DNA from: an uncultured Lachnospiraceae bacterium
GTDB taxonomy: Bacteria > Bacillota > Clostridia > Lachnospirales > Lachnospiraceae
Reading direction: 5' to 3'
Assembly (NCBI GenBank): GCA_947632515.1
Contig: CANRPO010000030.1
Coordinates: forward strand, 1 to 36,765
DNA: 36,765 bases
Under the pieces are notes generated by a model. That model had not been told where the DNA came from. It did not search any database and was given only the letters and a program-made list of their open reading frames with translations. A program made the position numbers and the translations under genes. Shown piece by piece: positions 1 to 8,038 of this stretch (positions are counted from its first letter, which is position 1; every line of letters starts with the position of its first letter).

Positions 1-48
1 TGCATCCCAATAAGACTTATTACTATCCACAATAGTATTATTGTCCAT
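1..48 (-). CDS. N-terminus of a probable class I SAM methyltransferase (partial)
   Basis: Only the first 16 codons are present; the gene leaves the window on the left. The peptide MDNNTIVDSNKSYWDA has the 'NKxYWD' opening common in class I SAM-dependent methyltransferases, but no SAM motif is inside the window, so the family call is an inference. The start is well supported: a GGAGGT ribosome binding site lies 7 bases upstream (about 56-61) and a TTGAGA-17-TAAAAT promoter is further upstream. It is divergent from the VOC gene. Confidence 0.55.
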   Translation of the reverse strand, partial: MDNNTIVDSNKSYWDA

Positions 49-81
49 ACAGAACACCTCCGCTTTTAAAATATAGCTCTT

Positions 82-110
82 ATTTTATCGCAGAACACAT
101 GGTTTCTCAA
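82..110 (-). promoter_or_regulatory. Promoter for the leftward partial methyltransferase gene
   Basis: On the minus strand TTGAGA (105-110) and TAAAAT (82-87) are separated by 17 bases, a good sigma-A-type match about 35 bases before the start codon. Confidence 0.6.
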
Positions 111-168
111 CTAACTATCTCTCGAATTGTAAAATGTGCGCCGTGTAGGCGGGGCGTTCAGCAGTTAA

Positions 169-197
169 TTGTGGAATTGCGTGCGGTATGGTATAAT
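169..197 (+). promoter_or_regulatory. Promoter for the VOC-family gene
   Basis: TTGTGG (169-174) and TATAAT (192-197) are separated by exactly 17 bases, and TG at 189-190 makes an extended -10. The predicted transcript has a leader of about 90 bases before the ATG at 294. Confidence 0.65.
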
Positions 198-293
198 CTT
201 AGAGAAATAAATCGAAATTTAGGAAGTATAATTAATGAATTGCAATAATTCTATATTAATACGATTATTTAAATAAAGGGGGTATTCTTTTTA

Positions 294-728
294 ATGAAAT
301 TGATAAGTACATATATTGAAACTGAAGATTTTAATAAATCAATTAATTTTTATAAAAAAGTATTGCAAATAGAACCAATTATATTTTGTGAAAATAGATG
401 GGTTGAATTTGAAGTAGGAAATAAAATTGCACTTTATAATAAAAAGTTTGATGAGCAAAAAATAAAAGATAATAGTGAAATTCATAATAATTACAATAAG
501 GCATACATTAATGATTTTAATTCAAGAAAATTGGATAGAAAAAATAATATTGTTACATTTAATTTTTATACTGAAAATTTGAAGAATGAATATGAAAGAA
601 TAAAAGAATTAAAAATATGTAATGTATCAGAAATTATGTATGTCAATATTGTAGAACCATATTATTATTTCAATATTTCTGATCCAGATGGTAATATATT
701 GGAGATATGCAGTGATAAGTATGAATAA
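294..728 (+). CDS. VOC (glyoxalase/bleomycin-resistance) superfamily protein
   Basis: A 144-residue protein with the pattern of a single VOC module. It opens with a beta strand and helix (LISTYIETEDFNKSINFYKKVL) and closes with 'YYFNISDPDGNILEIC', the DPDGN-x-hE strand that usually carries a metal-ligand glutamate. The middle is diverged and the substrate cannot be told; family members include glyoxalase I, dioxygenases and antibiotic-binding proteins. A GGGGG ribosome binding site precedes the ATG. Base composition is extremely AT-rich with A/T third positions almost throughout, unlike the GC-rich core genes, which suggests recent acquisition. It converges on the DUF1835 gene with no clear terminator between them. 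Confidence 0.75.
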   Translation: MKLISTYIETEDFNKSINFYKKVLQIEPIIFCENRWVEFEVGNKIALYNKKFDEQKIKDNSEIHNNYNKAYINDFNSRKLDRKNNIVTFNFYTENLKNEYERIKELKICNVSEIMYVNIVEPYYYFNISDPDGNILEICSDKYE

Positions 729-797
729 TATAATTCTTTTTGCAGATTTCTACTATAGCATTTATTTCTGACATTGATATTGGAAAGTGAAAAAATA

Positions 798-1691
798 TCA
801 TATTAGCGCTTTTGCGCAGATTAGCCTTGCGTATTTATTCTCAGAATCCTCTGCGATCATAATATTTCCCTGCTGTATGTGATAGTCAATTCTTCTTGCG
901 TACCACCAATCTCCCACACCCGGTTGGTAACAGCCCAAAATGTCGCCAATGATTCTTGCCTCTTTGATTGGTTTGCGGGTAATTTTTTTCCATAACAGAA
1001 AATCATAGAAATCCTCCGGGACTCCGATGACTCTGCCATTGATGACTGTCCGGAGCGGGCTGTTTTCCTCAGACAGTTCACTCCACAATTTGGCATACAT
1101 ACGCACTTCTTCTCGGGTCAGCACTTTTTCACAGGGCAGGAATCCCGCAAATTCTTCCGCCGAAACTTCGCCCCAGTTGCTGTAAGAAATAATGCTTTTT
1201 CCCCTTACGGCATACTCCGGCAGTTTCACCACATGAATCTCCGTTTCATATTTCAGCAGCATCCGGCACAGGCTATAAAAGCCGCATCTGGAATAGGGAG
1301 CGTCACTGTACCAGATCCGAATCGTTTCGCCATCCTCCAAAAACTGAATCAGCCGCCGCAGTTCATTGACATAGACATCTCCCACTTGTTTCAGTTCCTC
1401 TTTCAATTCAAGGGATCTTCCGTATAGATTCTGCGAAAGCGAAGAATAGATAAGCTCTTTCCGATAAGAACTGTCTACCGGCTTTTTAATATCACCGATG
1501 TCCAACATAAAACCCAGGCATACCACTTCTTTTGCCGTTCCTTCTACCCATCCGGCAAAAAGTTTTTCCGGCGGTTTCCTTTTTCCCGCCATCCAAACAG
1601 AAGTCGGCCCATCTGCTCCGCCAATCACAACCGTATTTTTAGCGGCTTTCATGGCAGCCGCTTCACTATCGCCGAATAATACCTCAATCAT
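798..1691 (-). CDS. DUF1835 domain-containing protein
   Basis: About 297 residues from the chosen ATG (MIEVLFGDSEAAAMKAAK), the usual opening of DUF1835 proteins. An in-frame ATG eleven codons upstream (1724) would add residues without family resemblance and has no ribosome binding site; the chosen start has only a weak one. The family is known by sequence only and often has a C-terminal DUF3658 half; no enzymatic role is established. A loop 'VVIGGADGPTSVWMAGK' near residues 20-36 resembles the GGADGPT motif of decarboxylase beta subunits, though nothing else does. It lies just downstream of the GNAT gene on the same strand and is probably co-transcribed. Confidence 0.75.
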   Translation of the reverse strand: MIEVLFGDSEAAAMKAAKNTVVIGGADGPTSVWMAGKRKPPEKLFAGWVEGTAKEVVCLGFMLDIGDIKKPVDSSYRKELIYSSLSQNLYGRSLELKEELKQVGDVYVNELRRLIQFLEDGETIRIWYSDAPYSRCGFYSLCRMLLKYETEIHVVKLPEYAVRGKSIISYSNWGEVSAEEFAGFLPCEKVLTREEVRMYAKLWSELSEENSPLRTVINGRVIGVPEDFYDFLLWKKITRKPIKEARIIGDILGCYQPGVGDWWYARRIDYHIQQGNIMIAEDSENKYARLICAKALI

Positions 1692-1733
1692 TATACCGTA
1701 CCCAAAGCCAAATCTGCTTTTCATGATTTGAAT

Positions 1734-2147
1734 CTATTTATAGACAACTTTCCTCATTGCAGAACCACAGAAATCATGAGGAATCCGCTTAAATCCCAAT
1801 TTTTCATAAAAAGGTTCTTTCCCCTTTTCAGCAATTAACTGAACGCTGGAACGCCCGCCAACAGGCGTCTTTTCCTCTACATATTTTAAAAGCATATTTG
1901 TGATATTTGTACCAATGCCGTATTTTTGAAAAGTGGAGGCCACCACAATATCCGCTATCATATAGTACATCCCGTCGCCTATCAGCCGCCCCATTCCAAC
2001 CGTCTGCTCATTTTCAACTGCGGATACTATGTATAAACTATTATCAAGTGCCTGCTGCATCTGGTTCTCTGAAAAAAGCTGCCAGTTGACACTTTTCCTA
2101 AGTGCGCAGTATTCTTCATAATTCAACACATTCTCTCTGTATTCCAT
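1734..2147 (-). CDS. GNAT family N-acetyltransferase
   Basis: A 137-residue single-domain acetyltransferase. The acetyl-CoA pyrophosphate-binding motif A is visible as 'VASTFQKYGIGTNI' (Q-x-x-G-x-G form) around residues 70-83, preceded by the strand 'MYYMIADIVV' and followed by the C-terminal 'KEPFYEKLGFKRIPHDFCG' typical of the fold. It probably acetylates a small-molecule amine, but the substrate is not predictable. The ATG follows AAGGA at a normal distance. Its first 23 bases overlap, in another frame, the stop end of a truncated methyltransferase reading frame, so it was once translationally coupled to that gene. Confidence 0.85.
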   Translation of the reverse strand: MEYRENVLNYEEYCALRKSVNWQLFSENQMQQALDNSLYIVSAVENEQTVGMGRLIGDGMYYMIADIVVASTFQKYGIGTNITNMLLKYVEEKTPVGGRSSVQLIAEKGKEPFYEKLGFKRIPHDFCGSAMRKVVYK

Positions 2148-2254
2148 AAGGTTATTTCCTTGTCAAACTGTCCGCGTGCAAGTATGGTGTAAGTGGTTTC
2201 CCAATTTCGCATAATTCGCACATCTGAAAAGCCTGCTTTCTTTAGAAGTTTGTG
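2125..2254 (-). pseudogene. 3' remnant of a SAM-dependent methyltransferase gene
   Basis: Reading leftward from 2254, an open frame of about 42 codons encodes 'HKLLKKAGFSDVRIMRNW' and then 'ETTYTILARGQF', the usual last strands of class I methyltransferases, and stops at TGA (2125-2127) inside the GNAT gene. An in-frame TAG (2255-2257) lies immediately upstream, no methyltransferase sequence continues past it, and there is no start codon. The 66 bases between this scrap and the AbiEii stop (2255-2320) show no recognisable coding sequence. The simplest reading is that insertion of the AbiE module or a deletion removed the rest of the gene. Confidence 0.65.
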
Positions 2255-2320
2255 CTAAAAAGCAGCCCAAACAGCGCACCGTTCGCGTTGCAGAGCACGC
2301 TCGCTTATCTTGCCAAGGGG

Positions 2321-3235
2321 CTAGCCTGCAAACCAATCCGCAGCGGCAAGCACCCGCATCTGCCCTATCGCTTCCTCATAAGGGACAAGATCGGCCGCAA
2401 AGTAACTTGTGACAGTCTGATAGTCCTCCCTGTAAAATGAATTGTCGCAAAACTCCAGAATAACGGAGGGTACATCAACAGTATCCTGCGCTGACGGGCA
2501 TATCTGCATCCTGGAACGGTGTTCCCTTACTTCTTTTATCAATGCCGCAAATTTATTATCAAATTCTATCAGAGGTGTCAGCTTGTAAATATCATATAAG
2601 TGGCGGGAACAGCGCTTTGATCTTCCCTGAAGATAATAGTCGCATAAAGCAAAGACCTTATCAATATAGGTCCGTTCCAGAGCCTGCAGATTCATAGGGA
2701 ACCTGCCAAGAGAAAATTGTTCTGCCAGATCCCGTCTTTTTCTCCCTTCCAGATAATCTCCGATATAATTACGGATCTCTACGATCTGTGTAGGAAAAGA
2801 ATAGGAACCCAGGGCAGTCTCCAGCTTTATATACTGCGGCAGCCGGTCATCCTGAAAGTCCAATACCGATTCATAGGAAAACAGATAGGCGTTATAATCC
2901 CTGTCACTCTGCGTTTCCTCCCAGTTGACAATCGGCATTCTCAGTTCTTCACTTATCCCCTTCAAGACAACATTTTTCAGTTTCTTTCTTCTGCTCTCTC
3001 CAAGGTGTTCATCAAACGTAATATCAATGTCCTCGGAAAACCGGTCTATTACCCGGAATCCTTTCGACAAGGATGTGCCCCCTTTGAACACGCAGTTCTT
3101 TAACTGTTCTGAAAGCAGTTTCAGAATCAGCGTCACATAATAATCCTTTTCTATCACTGCGGGTGTTCTCCCGCTACTGTCAGCGGCCTGTTCAATTAGA
3201 TTTTTAAAAGTTTCCCTGTTCCTGTGCAGATACAT
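2321..3235 (-). CDS. AbiEii/AbiGii-family nucleotidyltransferase toxin
   Basis: The toxin half of an AbiE-type toxin-antitoxin pair, a predicted nucleotidyltransferase of the DNA polymerase beta superfamily. The signature is clear: 'FKGGTSLSKGF' (GGTS at residues 52-55) followed by 'RFSEDIDI' with the two metal-binding aspartates at 69 and 71. Studied relatives modify tRNA or block growth and give phage resistance when released from the antitoxin; the target here is unknown. The ATG at 3235 is preferred because GGAG lies 8 bases upstream; an in-frame TTG at 3259 would add eight residues. It is directly downstream of the antitoxin gene, which ends at 3263. Confidence 0.88.
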   Translation of the reverse strand: MYLHRNRETFKNLIEQAADSSGRTPAVIEKDYYVTLILKLLSEQLKNCVFKGGTSLSKGFRVIDRFSEDIDITFDEHLGESRRKKLKNVVLKGISEELRMPIVNWEETQSDRDYNAYLFSYESVLDFQDDRLPQYIKLETALGSYSFPTQIVEIRNYIGDYLEGRKRRDLAEQFSLGRFPMNLQALERTYIDKVFALCDYYLQGRSKRCSRHLYDIYKLTPLIEFDNKFAALIKEVREHRSRMQICPSAQDTVDVPSVILEFCDNSFYREDYQTVTSYFAADLVPYEEAIGQMRVLAAADWFAG

Positions 3236-3262
3236 AGGAATATCTCCTGCCCATATCAATCA

Positions 3263-3877
3263 TCACAATAAAACCCCTGTTTCATAAATCGCTTTGTATA
3301 TTTTCAGCGGATAATTTGCCAGAAATCTGTCAATCATTATTTTGGTAATGTCGTGTTCCTTTGCATAGCCGGTAAGGATCCGTCCACAGACTTCCGGTTC
3401 CTCCTCAGCGCATTTTTCCAAATCCTTCAGACAGTCCAGAAATTGCAGGACTGCCACGTTCTCATCCGTAACCTCCACCAAAGGACGCCTCAGAATATAT
3501 CTGCGGTTCTTGATGGACAATTCCCGGATCTGCGCTGGTGCATAATTGCTGGTGATCTCCTCCGTATGCGGGACCTGGGTAGACAAGCCCATGCGGTTGG
3601 CCAGAGTATATCCCGAATAATACCCTATCCTTTTCCCTCTTCGCCTGATATATTTATGAAGTGCAACCGTGTCCGCTGTCAAAGTCATCTTTTCTCCCAA
3701 AATATCTGTTTGGGGAAAGTAATAGATCCCTGCCTCAAACCTATACAGGATGCCGTTATCCGTAAGTCGCTTTAAGTGATACCGGAGATTTTCTTCCGTC
3801 AAACCGGGAATGACAATATCACTGGAAAAGATCGGTTCGCCTGGCTCATAATTTTCTTTCAGATATTCGCACAGCAT
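3263..3877 (-). CDS. DUF6088 / AbiEi-like antitoxin
   Basis: A 204-residue protein resembling the DUF6088 (AbiEi-like) antitoxins that pair with AbiEii toxins. The first ~60 residues form a winged-helix DNA-binding region ('FSSDIVIPGLTEENLRYHLK' then 'RLTDNGILYRFEAGIYYF'), followed by the typical 'GYYSGYTLANRMGLSTQVP' segment. AbiEi proteins repress their own promoter by binding inverted repeats and neutralise the toxin; here a short inverted repeat lies between the promoter and the start codon. The toxin gene follows within 30 bases. AAAGGA precedes the ATG. Confidence 0.85.
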   Translation of the reverse strand: MLCEYLKENYEPGEPIFSSDIVIPGLTEENLRYHLKRLTDNGILYRFEAGIYYFPQTDILGEKMTLTADTVALHKYIRRRGKRIGYYSGYTLANRMGLSTQVPHTEEITSNYAPAQIRELSIKNRRYILRRPLVEVTDENVAVLQFLDCLKDLEKCAEEEPEVCGRILTGYAKEHDITKIMIDRFLANYPLKIYKAIYETGVLL

Positions 3878-3897
3878 TGTTCTCTATCCTTTCGGTT

Positions 3898-3914
3898 TGT
3901 AAATTACTAGTTTA
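3898..3914. promoter_or_regulatory. Candidate operator (inverted repeat) of the AbiE pair
   Basis: GTAAATTACTAGTTTAC: arms GTAAA/TTTAC around 7 bases, located just downstream of the -10 of the antitoxin promoter. The position fits autorepression by the antitoxin's winged helix, but the arms are short, so this is tentative. Confidence 0.35.
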
Positions 3915-3923
3915 CTTGCTGTT

Positions 3924-3952
3924 AGTATATCTAAAAATCAGAGAAACGTCAA
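3924..3952 (-). promoter_or_regulatory. Promoter of the AbiE toxin-antitoxin operon
   Basis: TTGACG (3947-3952) and TATACT (3924-3929) on the minus strand with an exact 17-base spacer, near consensus, about 45 bases upstream of the antitoxin ATG. Confidence 0.75.
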
Positions 3953-4048
3953 TGGTAAAATAAGGATAGATTTTCAGCCTTTCTAATCCTATCTCCTTTT
4001 TTGACTTCGGAAGATTCTTTGTCTTGTTTCTGTGCAGGCGATACGCCT

Positions 4049-4078
4049 ATTGTACCATACCGCAAGGCGATTGTACAA
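4049..4078 (-). promoter_or_regulatory. Possible second leftward promoter upstream of the AbiE pair
   Basis: TTGTAC (4073-4078), 18-base spacer, extended -10 TGG-TACAAT (4049-4054). It points toward the AbiE operon. An AAGGAG followed by no start codon occurs about 60 bases downstream, so it may have served a gene now lost. Confidence 0.35.
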
Positions 4079-4089
4079 TCAGCCGGCAA

Positions 4090-4890
4090 TTACGCCTTTT
4101 TAAAAACATACTGATTGCACCCGTGACCACCGCCGGTCGTGTAAAGCTTTTCCAATGTATACCCAATATTGTGAAAAAAGCGAAAGATTTCTTCCGGCTT
4201 GGCGACCTCGAACGGATAACCGCCGACCCAGTCGATCACATCATGCTTTGGAGACATACCGCGCTGCCGCAGATATGTGCGCCATGTCTGAAACGGTTTT
4301 CCCTTCAGGATGTCTTTGATCGTGGTCGGTCCCCACAGTCTGATAAAACAAGGCAATACGACAAGACCGCGAAATGCTTTTGGGCATCTGTTGTATGTCT
4401 TTTTGACAAAGCGCCACATTTTGCTCGTCCGTCCCTGATCATTATATATAGAAATAAACAGAGTCCCGTGATCCGCCACAAGGCTCCCCGCATTTTTCAG
4501 CGCCTGATACATATTCCCCGTATGGTGCAGAACGCCCCAGGAATATACAATGTCATACTTACCGAGCTTTGACAGATACTCATGGTCGAGAATATCGCCG
4601 CGCTCAACAGTCCACGCATCGTCGTTTGGATAAAATTTTTCTTTTAGAGAGCTTGTACATGCCACACTGTTTTCATCATAGTCGAACGAAAACACGGTCG
4701 CTCCCATATTTCTTGCGGCCAAACTAAACAGACCGCTCCCCGAGCCGATGTCCAGAAAACTTTTTCCCTGAAGGTCGGCCGCTCCAAGCCATTCCCGCAG
4801 AGATCTCTCGGCCTCCGCTATCCGCTCCGATGTCAGATTTTCCAGAAATTCTTTCCAGTTTTCGCCAAACTCAAATCTTGCTCTGCCCAT
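4090..4890 (-). CDS. Class I SAM-dependent methyltransferase
   Basis: A 266-residue methyltransferase. Motif I is 'FLDIGSGSGLFSLAA' around residues 45-59, the acidic end of strand 2 is 'VFSFDYDENSV', motif post-I is 'ERGDILD', and 'YDIVYSWGVLHHTGNM' is the motif IV region seen in small-molecule and lipid methylases of the UbiE/Coq3-like type. The C-terminal ~100 residues ('GMSPKHDVIDWVGGYPFE' and beyond) form an extension seen in methyltransferases of glycan or secondary-metabolite loci. AGGAG lies 9 bases before the ATG. It sits just after the terminator of the glycan operon, so it may modify the same product, but that is inference. Confidence 0.85.
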   Translation of the reverse strand: MGRARFEFGENWKEFLENLTSERIAEAERSLREWLGAADLQGKSFLDIGSGSGLFSLAARNMGATVFSFDYDENSVACTSSLKEKFYPNDDAWTVERGDILDHEYLSKLGKYDIVYSWGVLHHTGNMYQALKNAGSLVADHGTLFISIYNDQGRTSKMWRFVKKTYNRCPKAFRGLVVLPCFIRLWGPTTIKDILKGKPFQTWRTYLRQRGMSPKHDVIDWVGGYPFEVAKPEEIFRFFHNIGYTLEKLYTTGGGHGCNQYVFKKA

Positions 4891-4978
4891 TTATGCAATC
4901 TCCTATCACATATATCTTTCTCAAAATCGTCGCGCATTATTTATGTCCATGTAATTTAGCATAAAAATTTTAACTGCA

Positions 4979-5008
4979 TAAAAAATCCTCACCAAAATTG
5001 ATGAGGAT
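4979..5008 (-). terminator. Intrinsic terminator of the surface-glycan operon
   Basis: On the minus strand ATCCTCA...TGAGGAT arms (5002-5008 and 4985-4991) flank a short loop and are followed by six Ts, about 50 bases after the stop of the SGNH gene. Confidence 0.8.
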
Positions 5009-5060
5009 ACTTCCGCAAACGGCTTTAAAATAACGCCACTGTTTTTTACCACAGATTCAT

Positions 5061-6479
5061 CTACCGCAGGATAACGCCGTCGCTGTTAAAGGCGGCCGTG
5101 TCCGCCACCCGGTCGTTGATCCTGTCGTACACGACTATGGTCACGTCGTTGGCATTATTGTTCTGCTGTACGTTGTTTACTAAAACCTGCATCTGTCCGC
5201 CGTAATTCCTGACGACCGCGACGTCCAGCGAGTCGGTCTCCTCGCACCACAGATATTCCGGCTCATTGGGCGTCTGATACAGCAACTGTCCCGCCTCCAG
5301 CACATAGGTGCCGTTGCTCTCGAAGCCGAAGGGATCACATTCTGAAGAAAGCCCGCGCAGCGCGTCGATATATGGATTCTTTCTGAATTTGTCATCCACG
5401 GAGATCAACAGGACATAGTCTCCTCCCTCCTTCAGCGCGTCCAGATATTCCCCCGCGTCCGTGATCCGCGCCAGGGCGCAGTCCTGCAGATACGCCGCCC
5501 AGCAATCACTGTAATTCTGCCACGAGACATATCGCGCATCCTGACGGCGGTCCTCGATCCCATAGTCATCGCGCAGCATACGGCCCAGATACTCCGTGAA
5601 TTTGGAGGCTCCGCTGTAATTCAGATGCGATCCTTCCGCATAGTCTGTCCGGGGATCAAGCGCAAACTCCCCGGCCTTTCGGTTGCCGTTGACAAACGCT
5701 ATGCCGTGCTCTGCGGCGAACGCCTCGACCCATGTATAGACCTCCTCGTCCTCCGCCTGCCAGGCGGCGTAAGGCACAACCGTGAAGATCAGTTCGATCT
5801 GATTCTCCTTTGCAAGCTCAACCATCCGGTTCAGATATTCCCTGTTTTTCCAAAATATCCTGCCGGGAGCGGCATTTTCGGGAACCGTGGGCAGACTGTC
5901 GTATTCCGTCACGCCGAAAACGGGGTGAAATCCCTTGTACCAACGGCCGCCGATGTCGTCTGCGCCCGTCACATAATCTTCCCGCTCAAGACTTTTGTAT
6001 CTGTCATGTCTGAGCGGATAGGCGAGGATATAAGAGGCAAAATCGTCGTGCGGCACGCTGCTCCATATATTCTGCAGCTTATTAAACGAGAAACGCATAC
6101 TGTCGGCATTTTTTATGACATTTGTGACCGTATAATACTCCTCCTCGACCAGCGCGCCGTAGAGATCGACGACCATCACCTTCGGCGACTGGTACTTCAG
6201 GGTCTCTCTCATATTGTAGTAGGAATTCCACAGCGTCTGCATGGTTCCCGCCAGATCGTAGGCCGCAATGCCGTAATCGTCCCACAGATCGATCACATTG
6301 ATGCCCGCGTAGACATGGCTGCTCCCGTAAAATATGACGTCCGCCGTATTTCTCTCCTGTCGGTAAAAGCCTTTTAACGCCTTATTGCCGTCATAATTCG
6401 GCTCCAGGACGATGCCGAGCCCTACGAAGATCAAAACCGCCGCAGCAGCAGCCGCAAAATATCGGATGTATCTTTTCAT
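5061..6479 (-). CDS. Membrane-anchored SGNH/DltD-like protein, partner of the MBOAT acyltransferase
   Basis: About 472 residues from the ATG at 6479 (GGGGAAGG ribosome binding site); a GTG at 6500 would add seven. One N-terminal membrane segment (residues ~7-26) is followed by an extracellular SGNH-hydrolase domain. The nucleophile block is 'VIFYGSSHVYAGIN' (Ser ~53) and the His block is 'EGSHLNYSGASKF' (His ~284). At three residues before that His, where SGNH enzymes usually have Asp, there is Glu. The C-terminal ~150 residues are not recognised. Proteins of this type sit beside MBOAT O-acyltransferases and help transfer acyl groups to wall polymers or exopolysaccharide (DltB/DltD, AlgI/AlgJ logic). 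The gene starts 33 bases after the MBOAT stop, in the same operon. Confidence 0.8.
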   Translation of the reverse strand: MKRYIRYFAAAAAAVLIFVGLGIVLEPNYDGNKALKGFYRQERNTADVIFYGSSHVYAGINVIDLWDDYGIAAYDLAGTMQTLWNSYYNMRETLKYQSPKVMVVDLYGALVEEEYYTVTNVIKNADSMRFSFNKLQNIWSSVPHDDFASYILAYPLRHDRYKSLEREDYVTGADDIGGRWYKGFHPVFGVTEYDSLPTVPENAAPGRIFWKNREYLNRMVELAKENQIELIFTVVPYAAWQAEDEEVYTWVEAFAAEHGIAFVNGNRKAGEFALDPRTDYAEGSHLNYSGASKFTEYLGRMLRDDYGIEDRRQDARYVSWQNYSDCWAAYLQDCALARITDAGEYLDALKEGGDYVLLISVDDKFRKNPYIDALRGLSSECDPFGFESNGTYVLEAGQLLYQTPNEPEYLWCEETDSLDVAVVRNYGGQMQVLVNNVQQNNNANDVTIVVYDRINDRVADTAAFNSDGVILR

Positions 6480-6512
6480 CTGTGCCTTCCCCTTCCTCAC
6501 ACGCGCCTCCGC

Positions 6513-7977
6513 CTAAAAATTGTAATAGATAAAGTCCACAGCCTGTACCTCCGGCCCGTACATGCCGAAGAGATACCACGCCACGGCCGCCGCAAGGATC
6601 ACACAGGACCGAAACAGCCAGCTCTGCCGCACAAAAGCCGCGTGCATATCCCGCGTCTGCCCGAGGTGAGACACGATCCCCACGAGGATCGTCCCCACAA
6701 TGAGGATCCCAAAATCCCATCGGTCCAGACCCACGGCATACAGAGAGCCGTCCGTCAGGATCCACGGATTGAAACCCTGTACCATGCGCCGCAGCATCAC
6801 AAAAGCCTCGCGGATTCCGTTGGCACGGAAGAACAGCCAGCCGAACTCGACCAAAAGGAGCGTCGTCAGCCTTTTACGCAGGAGCGCTCCCGCACTTTCC
6901 TGATCCAGGCCGATCAGCCCGGCGAGCCTCTTTCTGATGCCGCAGGTAAGATCTCCCAGAATCTGGTACGCCCCATTTAAGAATCCCCAGGCCAGGAAAG
7001 TAAACCCCGCGCCGTGCCATGCGCCGCAAAAGAGAAAGACGAGCATGATATTGAGATATTTCCGAAATTTCCCCTTGCGGTTGCCGCCAAGCGGGATATA
7101 CAGATAGTCGCGGAACCATGACGTCAGGGAAATGTGCCACCTTCTCCAGAATTCAGCCACGGAGGACGCGCTGTACGGAGCGTTGAAATTTTCGCTCATG
7201 CCGATCCCGAAAAGCGAGGACGCGCCGATCACAATATCCATGCAGCCGCTGAAATCCATGTAGAGCTGCACCGAGAACAGTATCACCGCAAGGAGGACGA
7301 ACAGCCCGCGGTACATGTAATAGCGGTCGAACACTTCATCGACAAAGACGGCCGCCCTGTCCGCCAGCACCATTTTTTTCATATAGCCCCAGAGCATCCG
7401 CAGAAGAGCCGCGTAAAACATATCTCTCTGAAAAGGGTGCTGCGCAAAGAGCTGCCGCCGCATGGATCCGTAACGGTTGATCGGCCCGGACACGATGTAG
7501 AGAAAGTAAGTCGAATACAGCAGATAACGCCAGAAATTATCCTCAGCGGGGATCCTGCCCTTATAGGCGTCGATCAGATAGGAGGTATTTTGGAAGGTAA
7601 AGAAGGAAAACCCCAACGGCAGCGCGACGCGCCATGCCAGATCCGTGTGGAACAGCCTGTTAAACAGAGCCGTCTCCATGCCGACCCATTTGAGCGCAAA
7701 GAGACTGCCGATATTCAGCAGGATCAGGCCGCCGAAAACGCCCGTTAAAACAAATCTTCCCCCCCCCCGCACATCTCTTCGCAAGGAGCGCTTTTGCCCC
7801 TCCCCATGTGACCAAGGCAACGAGGAATATACAGACAAAATGGAATATGCTGAAACTGCAGTAGAAAATAATGCCGGCAAACAGCAGTACGCGCCATTGA
7901 TGCGCTCTCGGGAACGTATAATATAACAGTACGGTCAGCGCCATAAAGAACACAAACGTAAATGATGTATACAGCAT
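6513..7977 (-). CDS. MBOAT family O-acyltransferase, frameshifted at a G10 tract
   Basis: Polytopic acyltransferase of the DltB/AlgI group. The gene starts at 7977 (GGAGG upstream; MLYTSFTFVFFMALTVLLYY) but the frame is broken after codon ~70 by a run of ten Gs; the rest, from 'FVLTGVFGGLILLN' on, continues in another frame to 6513. Nine (or twelve) Gs would join the halves into about 487 residues, the family's usual length. The C-terminal part holds the family hallmarks 'EFWRRWHISLTSWFRDYLYI' and 'FCGAWHGAGFTFLAWG', the latter with the catalytic His. As read, translation from 7977 runs into an unrelated frame and stops at 7660. This is either an OFF phase state, a recent mutation, or a homopolymer sequencing error. 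It lies between a GT4 gene and the SGNH partner. Confidence 0.85.
7759..7768 (-). repeat. Homopolymer tract of ten Gs inside the MBOAT gene
   Basis: Ten consecutive Cs on the plus strand (Gs in the coding strand) fall exactly where the two MBOAT reading frames meet. Losing one G restores the full-length frame. Such tracts change length by slipped-strand mispairing in known phase-variable genes. Confidence 0.9.
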
Positions 7978-8038
7978 GTCCTTGTCTCCCTCCGCGATGC
8001 TGTGTGCTTATCTGCGATACCAAAATGAGCCTTTTCAT

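Noticed and set aside
183..4063. GCGGTATGGTAYAAT occurs at 183-197 (plus) and 4049-4063 (minus), flanking the accessory segment as inverted copies.
   Set aside because: Both are extended -10 promoter sequences, only 15 bases long with one mismatch; no transposase or target duplication supports a transposon.
7745..7880. An alternative N-terminus for the MBOAT protein in the downstream frame, beginning MPALFSTAVSAY.
   Set aside because: The residues up to the G tract are an out-of-frame reading of the true N-terminal coding sequence; the ATG at 7977 has the ribosome binding site and the membrane segments expected.
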